Assembly: GCA_027563935.2 (NCBI GenBank)
Contig: CM050449.1
Coordinates: 61,508,056 to 61,572,055 of the forward strand
Reading direction: 5' to 3'
DNA length: 64,000 nt
From: Costus lasius
Taxonomy: Eukaryota > Streptophyta > Magnoliopsida > Zingiberales > Costaceae
The position numbers were made by a program, and so were the translations under genes. The notes beneath the pieces were generated by a model that was given only the letters and a program-made list of their open reading frames with translations, did no database searches and had not been told where the DNA came from. Shown here in pieces: positions 53,096 through 64,000 of the stretch. Position 1 is the first letter of the stretch, and every line of letters starts with the position of its first letter.

Positions 53096-53637
53096 ACCCG
53101 AGAGGGGGCGTTTGAGTCTTTAATCACCTCAAGTATGGTTCAGCATCTCTAGGAGGGTAAAACCTCGCTTGCGGGTCTGTACGTACTTGTAGGGATTATA
53201 AGAATCTTGAACGTTGTGGAAAGACACTCGTCTGACCGCACGTTAGAGCCCTACGGATTGGACCGGTAATTTAGTTCATGGAAGCAGACGAGATTACCGG
53301 AGGGGAGCTACCTACGTGACAAGGAAGCTGACCCGCTTGAACTAGACAGGACTTTGGCAATGTAGTTTAACTATTCAACTATAAGGAGTCAAAGTGGTGA
53401 ACCCATATCCTGATGCACCTCCTCATTATAAATCTCTCGTGTGACCTCCTCTGTTTACATTACTGCACTTTCAATTATTTCATTATCTTAACCTTCACCA
53501 ATTGCGACATCGTCTAGCTAGTCATTTCGAGATCTATTCAGTATTTGCCAGTTAGTCCCTGTGGGATCGATATTTTATTACTTCGATAGACCCGTGCACT
53601 TGCGGGTAATGCCTACCTATACTAGTGGGTGCTATCA

Positions 53638-53762
53638 ATGGAGGACAGGAAGAGCTTAGTATGTAAGGCTACACTGATGCGTCTTTCCAGTCTGACCCTG
53701 ATGACTTCAGATCGCAGGCCGGCTATGTGTTCAAGATGAATGGAGGCGCTGTGTGCTGGAAG
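53638..53762 (+). pseudogene. B2 RNase H start
   Basis: Continues B2 pol after the gypsy LTR: GGQEELSM, a TAA where the B1 copy reads Gln (CAG), then GYTDASFQSDPDDF, SQAGYVFKMNGGAVCWK. A3 inserts here; GGAAG (53758-53762) is its presumed left TSD. The remainder is off the right edge. Confidence 0.9.
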
Positions 53763-55449
53763 TGTTGGGGTATGCCCTTAAGGCTAATGTTTGAGGCCTT
53801 GGGATTGTAACAGTATCATGTATAAACTATTATGTTTATAAAGGCAATGGTTGTTATTCAGGTTGTTACCTTGTCTGCTGTAATAAGTGTACTTCTGAAT
53901 AATGTCTCAGTACTGTTCAGCTAGGCTGACATGCAGTAAAGTCCTTAGTCGATATATCTTGGTGAACATGAGACAGCCTTGATATGGTTAAGACTAATAT
54001 GTGTTATAATCTTATAGGATGCTTCGAGCATGGAATAAGATGTAGACTCATGGGTACATTGGATGTACTGGACAGACCCTACTAGGTTATTCAATTGCTT
54101 GTCACAATGTGAATAATCCTTGAATTCGACAAGTGGCACATTTCCTCTGACTTGAGATCACTTGTGTTTCTAAATGATGATTGTCATTGTTTTGAGGTAG
54201 TTCAATATCATTTGAAACATAATGATTATAGACTATCTTGGATGGTGAGCTTGAATCAGGTTAGGGCACTAGTGATAGACATAGGATTGCCGTCTCCTTG
54301 TTTAAGGAGTGTGATGTTCTAATGGGGCCCCCCTGGATGAGATGATTGAGAAAGTGTATGGCCATACCCAGTTGACTGTGTTCATCTGTTCTAATCATAC
54401 TTATCATATTGGAGCTACAAGCTTGACACGCTTGTCCAATAAGAACATCCAGTGGCAAAGGAAATTTGTATGCCTTGTGAGTTGATTCACACTTGTGCTG
54501 TGGTTTGGGTGTAGTCTTGGAAGACTCTTTCCTTTATATCAGGAGACAGTGATGTGTTGCTAGATACCCCTCACTGATCGTGATAACGTGAGTTATCGTT
54601 ACCGACATTTAAAGGAAACCCTCAGGGTCGCACAATTTGATGATATGGCTTACTTAAGTCAGATCGTGTGGACTGAATTATTTAGGTTCAGTTTAAAGGG
54701 ATTTAATCTCTGATTGTGAGTGAGATCTGGTCTGATCATGTTTGATTGATTAGGGCTTGAGATCGGTAAGCTTCGATCGAGAGAATGGATGCTAGATCGG
54801 TGAGATCAGGGGCATCAAGAGATGAACGGTTAGATCTGAAACCTTAGAGTTTATTATGATCTAGACCAAATTGCTTGGGTTAATTGGTCTTTGAACCAAA
54901 CCAAATTGAACCAGCTCATCATGTGAGCGTATGGTTCAAGTGAAGAGGTTTTTGCGATTGGGATAAACCCATGGTCGCATGTGGAGGAGTGGTTTTCTAT
55001 TTTTAGAAAACATGATCACTACGTGACCACAACTCACGTTGTATCTTCACGCTTTCCTCTCGCCCTCTGGTCGTCTCTTGTTTTTTGGGTTCTTACACTC
55101 TTTTGCGAGAGAAGAAGGTAGACGACATTGGTGAAGGTTTCGGCCAAGCAAAATTCTTCTCATCCCTTTCACTCGACAAGAACTCCTTAGAACCTTGCTA
55201 GCACAAGGAGCACTAAGGGAGTAGGCGACATCATTTGTGTGCGGTACCTTAGGAGGAAAGCTCTCTTGCGATCTTCTTCCAAAGCTCCATCAAAGCGATG
55301 GCCATGGTATGAATCTTCTCTGATCTATACTAGTTCATGAAAGTTGATCATATGACATGCAAAAGGTCATGAGAAACCCTTGCTTCCGCTCGAAAAATTA
55401 TTGTTATGCGCCTATCTAGGGTTTCGCTCCCCCTTGAAGGGGACTTTCA
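53763..55449 (+). repeat. A3 5' LTR
   Basis: TGTTGGGG to ACTTTCA. TATA-like hairpin at 54993-55010, antisense frame at 53945-54139, exon-1 ATGGCCATG|GTATGA near 55298-55312. PBS ATTGGTATCAGAGC follows at 55450-55463. Confidence 0.93.
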
Positions 55450-57089
55450 ATTGGTATCAGAGCATGCAGTTCTTGCTTGTTCATATGATTGCTTAATCTT
55501 CATGTTTGATCCATGAATGCGCTTATGAATAGATCTAGAGTTAACATGCGAATTTTACATGCTTGTTTGAGATGTTTTTCTCCTTGGCGCATGTTTCTTG
55601 TTGGCGCATATTGTATGTTTTCTCAAAACATTATATTACATGCGCGACTCATTATAGATCTAAGGCCCTCCTTTAAACCCTTAGACGGGTTATTAGGGTT
55701 GAAGTCATCCCCTAGGTTAGATCCAGACAGTCTGATCAGACCATCTGACAGCCTTGATGGGTTGACCAGATAGCACCTGTGCATAAGCACCTGGTGGCTA
55801 TAGGTCGACTGCAGACTGGCGTGTAGCGATGTCTGGTTGAGACAACTAATGAACGCACATGAGTTAGGCCCGGGGTCACACCCGCTTGCCAGACCTCATA
55901 GTGGTCGTTCAGCCCTGGCGCATGCATAGTTGACCACTGGGTCGACTCAAGTCAGTTAGGACTTGGTGCATGCAAGGGCAGTGGATCTGACTAGGTTGGA
56001 TGAGTGGATCCCTAGTAATGGACCGTTGTAAGGTTGTAGGGCAAATAAGGAAATTAAAATTGATGCCGATGGGGTTTTCGAAATTTAATTTTCATGATTG
56101 GATCACATGTTGATTGATGCCTATGTATGTTTATTTATTCTTATGTGGGCTGCCCATGTTAATTGTGTGCTGTGCTGGGGCCTGCGTGCCTGGAAATTAA
56201 AGTTGTAAATTAATTATTGTGATCTGCGTATCACATTGTATTTAATTTATAAAGTGTAATTGACCTGCGTGTCAATCTTGTCTAGATAGATTAATTTGTA
56301 AGTTAATCAGACAAGAGCACAGAGCACACATGGCAGAGGCGCATGCAGCAGTGGCTTGACCAGGTGGGAGGTCCAGGGTTCGACTCTGGGACAGGCGCAT
56401 TTACCTGGTGGGCGCACCTGAGCTGCAGTTGGCGCTTGGGCCCTGGTTTGGGCCAAATGAGCAGCTAAAAGACCCATGAATAAAAGCAAGTGAAGACTTA
56501 AGTTAATTAAGGTCTTACTTAGGCTATGGGCTTTTACCACATAAGATCCATGCTTTCTTTTATTGTTTAAATAAGTAGAACAGCATGATTTATTTATCTT
56601 CTGCTATCACCATAGGAATTGCATGATAGTGAAGAAGATAAAAGACCGTTAAAATCCAACGCTAAAATATCAAGCTCGTATGCCTTCTGACGCGAAACCT
56701 CACTGTTCTGATTATCGTTGGAGCCGTGTTGTACCCACTCAGTGGGCACGTCCATCTATCTTCAGACGGTGCGGGATTACACCTGCGTGTTACAGAGAAG
56801 GGATTTATCGCTTCTCGTTGCTCAGCATAGCACGTGGTGGTCCAGGGAGTAGGTCGGGTCAGCTTGACCATGTAGGCTACATATGTGGAGCATATGGTAG
56901 CGCATGGAGGCAGCCATCTGTGGGGTCAGAGATTGTGTTGTACCAACTCAGTTGGCACAGTCTGCTGGATTGCCCAGATGAAAGGGAATCGCACGGGTTG
57001 GCGATTGGCAGGGACTGCCTACCAGAAAGTAGTGCTTGTACTCTCTGTGCATCTTATCTCGCCTGAGCGGGACGCGGAGACCAAGTATG
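55450..57089 (+). other. A3 PBS and structured leader
   Basis: PBS at 55450-55463. CTGCG-loop hairpins lie at 56179-56190, 56219-56234 and 56259-56276, the B-box-like motif at 56377-56387, and TTGTA-bulge hairpins near 56728-56755 and 56930-56965. Broken by A4 after GTATG (57085-57089), before the predicted acceptor. Confidence 0.8.
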
Positions 57090-58780
57090 TGAAGGAACCC
57101 CTAACTAAGGGGGAAGAAACCCTAAGCATGCTCATCTATCATGCATAGCGGAAAGAGGGCTTCAAGTCAAGATCGGATATGAAACAATATGATCAACTTG
57201 AAACTAGAAATCATACCAATGCCATGGACTTGGATCTCGGCTTGGAAGAAGAGATCAAGATAGGTCTCCTCCAAAGTGTGCCACACACAAGATGAAGTTG
57301 GCTCACTCCTTGGGGTCGCTTGTGCTAGCAAGTCACTCAAGGAATCTTCACTTGTCGAATGGAAGGGATGATGAACTTCCTTGTTGCCGAGAGTTCCACT
57401 TTGCCCAAGCTCTCCTTCTCGTCGTCAACCACACCTCAACCAATGTCCAAGGCGTTGATGAGAAGAGTTCCAACGCATAAGCGTTTTTGGCGTTAAGTGA
57501 AACCGGCCCCCTTTGATGACTTTCCATAAATGGAAGCTCATCAAAGCATGCGCTCAAGCCATAACCCAAACGCATTTGAGCATTGAACCATGCGTTCACA
57601 ATTGTGAACCGGTTCAAGCTAAACCGTTCGATTCAACTTTGGTTCATGAACCAAACCGAAATGGCTCAAGCCATGTGGTCTAGACCATATTGAACCCCAA
57701 GGCTCATGATCTAACCATTCATCACCTGATGCCCCTGATCTTTCCGATCTAGCATCATCTCTCTTGATCGAAGCTTACCGATCTCAAGCCTTAATCAATC
57801 AAACATGATCAGACCAGATCTCACTTACAATCAGAGATAAAATCCCTTTAATCTGAACTCAAAGAATCCAGTCCATTCGATCTGACTCAAGTAAGCCATA
57901 TCATCAAATTGTGCGACCCTGAGGGTTTCCTCTAAATGTCGGTAACGATAACTTACGTTATCACGATCAGTGAGGGGTATCTAGCAACACATCACTGTCT
58001 CCCGATATAAAGGAAAGAGTCTTCCAAGACTACTCCCAAACCATTGCACAAGTGTGACTCCATTCACAAGGCATACATGTGTCCTTTGCCACTGGATGTT
58101 CTTATTGGACAAGCGGGTCAAGCTTGTAACTCCAATACGATGAGCATGATTAGATCAGATGCACATTGTCATCTGGGCATGGCCATACACTATCTCAATC
58201 ATCTCATATAGGGGGCCCATTAGAACATCACACTCCTTAAACAAGGAGACGGCAATCCTATGTCTATCACTAGTGCTCTAACCTGATTCAAGCTCACCAT
58301 CCAAGATAGTCTATAATCATTATGTTTCAAATGATATTGAACTACCTCAAAACAATGACAATCATCATTTAGAAACACAAGTGATCTCAAGTCAAAGGAC
58401 ATGTGCCACTTAGTGCTCACAAGGATCATTCACATTGTGACAAGCAATGGAATATCCGAGTAGGGTCTGTCCAGTACATCCAATGTACCCATGAGTCTAC
58501 ATCTTATTCCATGCTCGAAGCATCCTATAAGATTAGCACTCATATTAGTCTCAATCATATCAAGGCTGTCTCATGTTCACCAAGATATCTCGACTAAGGA
58601 CATATAGCCTGTCAGCCTAGCTGAACAGCTTTGAGACATTATTCAGAAGTACACTTATTACAGCAGACAAGGTAACAACCTGAATAATAACCATGCCTTT
58701 TATAAACACAAGAGTTTATTACATGATACTTATACAATCCCAAAGGCCTCAAACATTAGCCTTAAGGGCATACCCCAACA
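57090..58780 (-). repeat. A4 3' LTR
   Basis: 1691 bp. Exon-1 start and donor ATGGCATTG|GTATGA at 57212-57225 (sense reversed), antisense frame at 58403-58597. The PPT GTGCAAGTGGGAGAT adjoins at 58781-58795. Confidence 0.93.
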
Positions 58781-58795
58781 ATCTCCCACTTGCAC
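58781..58795 (-). other. A4 polypurine tract
   Basis: Same purine tract as in A1, A2 and B1, directly before the 3' LTR in sense. Confidence 0.88.
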
Positions 58796-58800
58796 TTAAT

Positions 58801-61800
58801 CTAATGGTTGAGAAATCTCAAACCCATATTATTACAGTGCTTCTCATGCTTCTGCTGCGCCAGAGGCTTGGTAAGCGGGTCTGCCAGATTGTCATCTGTA
58901 TGAACCTTGCAAATCTTGATCTCGCCACGATCAATGATCTCCCGGATCAAGTGAAAACGTCTTTGTATGTGCTTGGACTTCTGGTGTGACCGCGGTTCCT
59001 TTGCTTGTGCTATAGCTCCAGTGTTATCACAGAAGATAACCAAAGGATCTGCACTCGAAGGAACGACACCAAGTTCTCTCACGAACTTACGAATCCACAC
59101 TGCCTCCTTGGATGCTTCCGAGGCTGCAACATACTCGGCTTCTGTTGTGGAATCAGCAACAGTTGACTGTTTGAAACTTTTCCACACCACAGCACCTCCA
59201 TTCAAGCTAAAAACATAGCCTGATTGCGATCGGAAATCATCCTGGTCCGACTGGAACGAAGCGTCAGTATATCCCTCTATACTGAGTTCTTCCTGACCAC
59301 CATATATCAAGAACATATCTTTGGTCCTCCGCAGATATTTTAAGATGTTCTTGACCGCAATCCAGTGCGCCAAACCTGGATTACTTTGGAATCGACTGGT
59401 CACGCTTAACCCGTAAGCGACGTCTGGGCGAGTGCACAACATCGCATACATAATGGACCCAATAGCCGAAGCATAAGGCGTATTGTCCATTTCATCTTTC
59501 TCAGTCTGTGTTTGTGGACACTGACTCTTCGAAAGATTCAGACCATGTCTGACTGGAAGATATCCACGTTTAGAATTCTCTAAATGGAATCTCTCCAGGA
59601 CCTTATCGATGTAGGTACTCTGGCACAACCCGAGAAGCCTCTTAGATCTATCCCGGTAGATCTTCACACCTAATACATAGGCTGCTTCTCCTAGATCTTT
59701 CATCTGAAAACATTTTCCTAACCATGCCTTAACAGCATGCAGTTCAGGAATATCGTTTCCAATGATCAAGATATCATCGACGTAGAGGATTAGGAATGTA
59801 ATCACGCTCCCACTAAACCTCTTATATACACACGGGTCATCTTCGTTCTTGATGAAACCAAACTCAGAGATTGATTCATCAAAACGAATATTCCAGCTTC
59901 TTGATGCTTGCTTCAATCCATAAATGGATTTCTTTAACTTGCATATTTTATGACGATCTGATGGATTAGTGAAACCCTCAGGTTGTGTCATATACACATC
60001 CTCATCCAGATTTCCATTGAGGAAAGCTGTCTTCACATCCATCTGCCAGATCTCATAATCGTAATATGCAGCTATCGCGAAAAGAATCCGAATAGACTTA
60101 AACATGGCTACAGGAGAGAAAGTTTCATCATAATCTATCCCGTAGATTTGTTTGAAACCTTTCGCAACTAGCCTGCCTTTATAGGTAACCACGTTACCAT
60201 CCATGTCAATCTTCTTCTTGAAGATCCATTTACAGCCTATAGGGATTACTCCCGGAGGCGGATCAACCAAATCCCAGACTTGGTTATCTGACATGGAGTC
60301 CATCTCGGCTCGCATAGCTTCAAGCCATCTAGCTGACTCCGGTCCACTGACCGCATCCGCATAAGTTAGGGGTTCATCATTATCCATGATGTAGACTCCG
60401 TCATAGCGCTCAGGCTGTCGACGGATCCTACCCGATCTTCGCGGTTCCCGTGATATCTGAGCCTCAGGTTGTTCAATAACCTGATCTACTGGCTCAGGCA
60501 CATCCAACTGTGCTTGACTACTTTGTCCTTCCTCTGGATTTTCATCCAGCTTTATTTCTCTCCCACTGGCCTCTTGCAGAAGAAACTCCTTCTCAAGAAA
60601 TATGGCCGTCCGAGCAACAAATACCTTGTTCTCCTTGGGATCGTAGAAATAATAACCCTTAGTTTCCTTAGGGTAACCGACAAAGATGCATTTGTCAGAT
60701 CTGCTCTCTAGTTTCCCAGAGGCGAGCTTTTTGACATAAGCCTCGCAACCCCAGATCCTGATAAATGTCAAGCTAGGCTGTTTCCCATACCATAACTCAT
60801 ATGGCGTCTTTGAAACTGCCTTGGATGGCACTCGGTTTAGTACCTTTGCAGCTGTTTCCAGTGCAAAACCCCAAAAGGAGTATGGAAGAGTAGCCTGACT
60901 CATCATAGAACGAACCATATCAAGTAACGTTCTATTTCTCCTCTCGGACACACCATTCCATTGCGGTGTTCCTGGCGGAGTGAGCTGTGAGATAATCCCA
61001 CACTCCTTCAGATAGTCAGTAAACGCATGACTCAGGTATTCACCACCTCGATCAGAACGAAGTGCCTTGATATTTCGGCCTAACTGATTCTGTACTTCAT
61101 TCTTGAACTCTTTGAACTTGTCAAAAGATTCATTTTTATGTCTCATTAAATAGACATACCCATACCTACTGAAATCATCAGTGAAGGTAATGAAGTACTG
61201 ATAGCCACCTCTGGCATGTTTACTGAAAGGCCCACACACATCACTGTGTATAAGGTCCAGTAAACCTGAAGTCCTTTGACCTTTGTGAGGAAAAGGAGAC
61301 TTCGTCATTTTACCCATTAAACAAGCTTTGCATGTCTCAATCTCCTCATAGGAGAATGATCCCAGCAGTCCATGTTCATGCAACCGCTTAATGCGCTTCT
61401 CGTTTATATGGCCTAAACGACTATGCCATAGCAAGGTGCTGTCATCAGCATACTTGGCTTTCTTATTATCAATGTTTTGTATAAAATTTTCCATGTCCAA
61501 CATGTATAACCCATTGTTAATTGAACCAGTTGCATACACAATATTATCATAAGTTAAAACACACTTTGAAATCTTGCATTCAAAGGCAAATCCTTTCCTG
61601 ACAAGAGCAGGAATGGAGATAATATTCTTGGTAATACTGGGTACAAAATAACAATTGTTTAATTCTAATACAATGCCAGATGGTAAAGTAATGAAATAGT
61701 CTCCTACAGCAACAGCAGCAACCCGTGCCCCGTTTCCAACTCGTAGGTCTACCTCATGCTGTCCCACCTGCCTTCTTCTCTTGAGTTCCTGCACATTTGA

Positions 61801-62685
61801 ACAAATGTGAACTCCACATGCAGTGTCTAACACCCATGATATAGAAGAAGATGAAACCATGACTTCCGTCACGTATATACCTGAGCCAGAAGCAATGCTT
61901 CCCCTCTTATCTCCTTGGAGCGCTTTACAGTCCTTTTTCCAGTGACCCAGCTGGCCACAGTGGAAACACCTGTTGTCCTTCGACCGTTTCACCTTCTGTT
62001 TCAGGGCCTTACTGTAATTCTTGACAGGGGCCTTGCCCTTCTTCCCCTTCTTCTTGTTCCTAGAAGGAACCATCAAGACAGAGGTTGAAGGCTTACCCTT
62101 CAGAGTTTCCTCAGTTGTCAAGAGCATATTCAGCAGCTCTGCCGGCGTACAATCGATCTTGTTCATATTAAAGTTAATAATGAACGCATCGAAAGAAGGC
62201 GGGAGAGACTGCAGAATAATATCCACAGCAAGCTCCTGGTTGATGGTATGCCCCAGTTTCTCCAGAGCCTCCTTGTGCCCAATCATCTTGAGCACGTGAG
62301 CTCCCACTGGGCTCCCCTCAGCCAGTTTGCTCTGAAAGAAGAGCTTCGTCAGATTATAGCGTTCAGTCCTCGCCTGTGCAGCATACAGCATTTTGAGGTT
62401 TGCTATAATCTCTATAGCTGACATATCCTCATGCTGACGCTGCAGCGGTGGCGTCATAGACGCTAGCATCAGGCAAGCGACATCAATGCTATCATTGACG
62501 TGCTTTTCGTAGGCTTCCCGAACCGCCCTTGCGGCGTTCGGAGCGGGCTGCGGCGGTATCGCCGTCTCGAGGACATACAGTTTCCTCTCTGCCTTAAGAA
62601 CAATCTTAAGGTGTCCGAACCAGTCAGAGAAGTTCGGCCCAGCAAACTTCTCCCTTTCCAGTAGGGATCGCACATTGAAGCTCAT
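58801..62685 (-). CDS. A4 gag-pol polyprotein, full length
   Basis: A 1294-residue uninterrupted copia polyprotein, colinear with A2. All signature motifs are intact: zinc knuckle CFHCGQLGHWKKDC (about 240-253), protease LDTACG, integrase HHCC region and D,D,E core, RT WQMDVKTAFLNG and YVDDILIIG, RNase H GYTDASFQSD and FCDNTGAIA, tail ADPLTKPL. It starts MSFNVRSLL where A1 and A2 have MNFN. A spliced start would add IPAATNT and exon-1 codons. It has no visible defect and is the best candidate here for a working polyprotein. Confidence 0.95.
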   Translation of the reverse strand: MSFNVRSLLEREKFAGPNFSDWFGHLKIVLKAERKLYVLETAIPPQPAPNAARAVREAYEKHVNDSIDVACLMLASMTPPLQRQHEDMSAIEIIANLKMLYAAQARTERYNLTKLFFQSKLAEGSPVGAHVLKMIGHKEALEKLGHTINQELAVDIILQSLPPSFDAFIINFNMNKIDCTPAELLNMLLTTEETLKGKPSTSVLMVPSRNKKKGKKGKAPVKNYSKALKQKVKRSKDNRCFHCGQLGHWKKDCKALQGDKRGSIASGSGIYVTEVMVSSSSISWVLDTACGVHICSNVQELKRRRQVGQHEVDLRVGNGARVAAVAVGDYFITLPSGIVLELNNCYFVPSITKNIISIPALVRKGFAFECKISKCVLTYDNIVYATGSINNGLYMLDMENFIQNIDNKKAKYADDSTLLWHSRLGHINEKRIKRLHEHGLLGSFSYEEIETCKACLMGKMTKSPFPHKGQRTSGLLDLIHSDVCGPFSKHARGGYQYFITFTDDFSRYGYVYLMRHKNESFDKFKEFKNEVQNQLGRNIKALRSDRGGEYLSHAFTDYLKECGIISQLTPPGTPQWNGVSERRNRTLLDMVRSMMSQATLPYSFWGFALETAAKVLNRVPSKAVSKTPYELWYGKQPSLTFIRIWGCEAYVKKLASGKLESRSDKCIFVGYPKETKGYYFYDPKENKVFVARTAIFLEKEFLLQEASGREIKLDENPEEGQSSQAQLDVPEPVDQVIEQPEAQISREPRRSGRIRRQPERYDGVYIMDNDEPLTYADAVSGPESARWLEAMRAEMDSMSDNQVWDLVDPPPGVIPIGCKWIFKKKIDMDGNVVTYKGRLVAKGFKQIYGIDYDETFSPVAMFKSIRILFAIAAYYDYEIWQMDVKTAFLNGNLDEDVYMTQPEGFTNPSDRHKICKLKKSIYGLKQASRSWNIRFDESISEFGFIKNEDDPCVYKRFSGSVITFLILYVDDILIIGNDIPELHAVKAWLGKCFQMKDLGEAAYVLGVKIYRDRSKRLLGLCQSTYIDKVLERFHLENSKRGYLPVRHGLNLSKSQCPQTQTEKDEMDNTPYASAIGSIMYAMLCTRPDVAYGLSVTSRFQSNPGLAHWIAVKNILKYLRRTKDMFLIYGGQEELSIEGYTDASFQSDQDDFRSQSGYVFSLNGGAVVWKSFKQSTVADSTTEAEYVAASEASKEAVWIRKFVRELGVVPSSADPLVIFCDNTGAIAQAKEPRSHQKSKHIQRRFHLIREIIDRGEIKICKVHTDDNLADPLTKPLAQQKHEKHCNNMGLRFLNH

Positions 62686-64000
62686 GGTGTTCGTTGCTGC
62701 AGGAATCTACAACAAGCAAGAACAGCAAGGTTAGTATCAATGTTTCAGAATCAATCCAGGACTTAAGAAAGATTCTTTTCTCACTATTTTGTCTGACTGA
62801 AAAATCCAGTAAACAGTCCGAAAGAGTAACACTCTTTTAGTGAGATGGGATCCAGATTTCATACTTGGTCTCCGCGTCCCGCTCAGGCGAGATAAGATGC
62901 ACAGAGATGACAAGTACTAATTTCTGGTAGGCTGTGCCAGCCAATCGCCAACCCGTGCGATTCCCCTTCATCTTGGCAATCCAGCAGACTGTGCCAACTG
63001 AGTTGGTACAACACAGTCTCTGATCCCAGAGATGGCTGCCTCCATGTGCTACCATATGCGCCACATATGTAGCCAACATGGTCAAGCTGACCTGACCTAC
63101 TCCCTGGACCACCACGTGCTATGCTGAGCAACGAGAGGGGATAAATCCCAACTCTGTAACACGCAGGTGAAATCCAGCACCGTCTGAAGATAGGTGGACG
63201 TGCCCACTGAGTGGGTTCAACACGGCTCCAACGATAATCAGAAAGGTGAGGTTTCGCGTCAGAAGGCTTACGAGCTTGATATGTTAGCGTTGGATTTTAT
63301 CGGTCTTTTATCTTCTTAACTATCATACAAGTCCTATGGTGATAGCAGAAGATAAACTTAAACATGCAATTCTAATTATAAGCAATAAGAAGAAAGCATG
63401 ATCTTATGTGGTAAAAGCCCATGAACCCTAGTAAGACCTTAATTTACTTAAGTCTTCACTTGAGCTCCTTGCATCTCATCTGGTCCAACCCAGTGCCCTA
63501 GCGCCAAGAGCACCTCAGGTGCACCACCAGATGAATGCCCCTCTTGGATGTGTGCACTTGTCTAATCAAAGTACATTTGATCTATCTAGACAAGGTTGAC
63601 TCGCAGGTCAACTACATATTATAAATTAAGTACAATGTGATTCGCAGATCACAAATTAATTTACAACTTATCCAGGCTCGCAGGCCCCAGCACAGCACAC
63701 AATAGGGCAACCCACATAAGACTAAATAAACAAGCATATGATTCAATCAACATGTGATCCATTCAAGAAATTAAATTTTGGAAAAACCCATGGCATCAAT
63801 TTAATTTCCTTATGAGCCCTACAACCTTACAATGGTCCATTGATGGGGATCCACTCATCCATCTAGCTAGATCCTTTGCCCTTGCATGCACCGAGTCCTA
63901 ACTGACCCGAGTTGACCTAATGGTCAACCATGCATGCCCCAAGGGCTGAACCACCCCATGAGTTTTGGCAAGCGGGTGTGACCCCGGGCCTAACTCAAGT
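62686..64000 (-). other. A4 leader, partial
   Basis: The predicted acceptor GTTGTAG ends at 62707-62708 in sense, 21 nt before the ATG. CTGCG-loop hairpins lie at 63595-63612, 63637-63652 and 63675-63686, all with loop CTGCGA, and the CTTGTCTA hairpin at 63557-63594. The tRNA-like segment of the other leaders is missing. No protein frame recognised. Confidence 0.75.

Larger units (their letters stand above)
49938..53637 (+). repeat. Gypsy (Athila/Tat-like) solo LTR inside B2, itself split
   Basis: TGTTGACACAG at 49938 to GCTATCA at 53637. Without the inner A LTR it is 2013 bp. TSD is ATGGG (49933-49937) and ATGGA (53638-53642), one mismatch. B2 RNase H reads on across it. The end (CCCGTGCACTTGCGGGTAAT) is typical of Athila/Tat LTR termini. 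A frame of 96 codons at 50478-50768 is not recognisable. Confidence 0.85.
33799..53762 (+). mobile_element. B2: decayed family B copia element, 3' end outside window
   Basis: Plus-strand Angela-like element. The 5' LTR is 33799-35607 plus 44738-44896 (1968 bp), split by A2. The internal region is 44897-49937 plus 53638-53762, split by a gypsy solo LTR, then cut by A3 in RNase H. Many nonsense codons and frameshifts. Its 3' LTR should lie beyond 64000. Confidence 0.9.
53763..64000 (+). mobile_element. A3: family A element, cut by A4, right end outside window
   Basis: Plus-strand 5' LTR (53763-55449, 1687 bp), PBS and leader to 57089, where A4 interrupts it. No A3 coding sequence is inside the window. 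Whether A3 is complete cannot be seen. Confidence 0.88.
57090..64000 (-). mobile_element. A4: family A element with intact polyprotein, 5' end outside window
   Basis: Minus-strand element inside A3. The 3' LTR, PPT, full polyprotein and most of the leader are present. By comparison with A2 the 5' LTR should start about 0.5 kb past 64000. Presumed left TSD is GTATG. Confidence 0.9.

Overview
This window is nuclear DNA of a flowering plant. It is almost entirely nested LTR retrotransposons, and I found no intact host gene, rRNA, tRNA or CRISPR array. The evidence is long LTRs (about 1.6-2.0 kb) flanked by 5-bp target-site duplications (TSDs), initiator tRNA-Met primer-binding sites (PBS), polypurine tracts (PPT), and Ty1/copia polyproteins of the Tork/Angela (BARE-like) type plus one Ty3/gypsy chromovirus of CRM-like type. 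The species cannot be named from sequence alone.

Two copia families dominate. Family A LTRs begin TGTTGGGGTATGCCC, end ACTTTCA (or a variant) and are about 1680 bp. Family B LTRs begin TGTTGGTGTATATGCCC, end TTTCCCAACA and are about 1850-1970 bp.

Layout. 1-1560 is a decayed gypsy LTR; 1565-2156 is a truncated B-type LTR; 2157-3061 is unassigned. 3062-31822 is one minus-strand family B element (B1, TSD GCATC). Its coding region is split twice: by a solo A LTR (5764-7445, TSD CTTGG) and by a reverse solo A LTR (9717-27595, TSD AAGCC). The reverse solo LTR is itself split by a full-length plus-strand A element (A1, 10149-26342, TSD CTTAT). The 5' LTR of A1 is split by a complete minus-strand CRM-like element (11108-19067, TSD GTAAG). 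31828-32717 is unassigned and 32718-33580 is an Athila-like relic. From 33581 a reverse B-type LTR fragment is interrupted by a second family B element (B2, plus strand, 33799 to 53762 and presumably beyond the window). The 5' LTR of B2 contains a complete minus-strand A element with identical LTRs (A2, 35608-44732, TSD CCTTG). The coding region of B2 is broken by a gypsy solo LTR (49938-53637), which in turn holds a reverse solo A LTR (51414-53095, TSD ACCCG). B2 is then broken by A3 (plus, from 53763), whose leader is broken by A4 (minus, from 57090). A3 and A4 both run off the right edge.

LTR differences counted by eye agree with the nesting order: B1 about 39 in 1852, A1 8 in 1678, CRM-like 4 in 1578, A2 none in 1686. 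A2 and A4 keep full-length polyprotein frames. A1 has lost RNase H, B1 and B2 are pseudogenes, and the CRM-like pol carries two nonsense codons.

The most interesting signal is in the leaders. Both copia families carry a conserved predicted splice donor in the LTR and an acceptor just upstream of gag. In family A, exon 1 supplies an ATGGCN start that joins gag in frame. The predicted intron contains the PBS and an array of hairpins with compensatory base changes between copies, which suggests a split between unspliced genomic RNA and spliced translated RNA.
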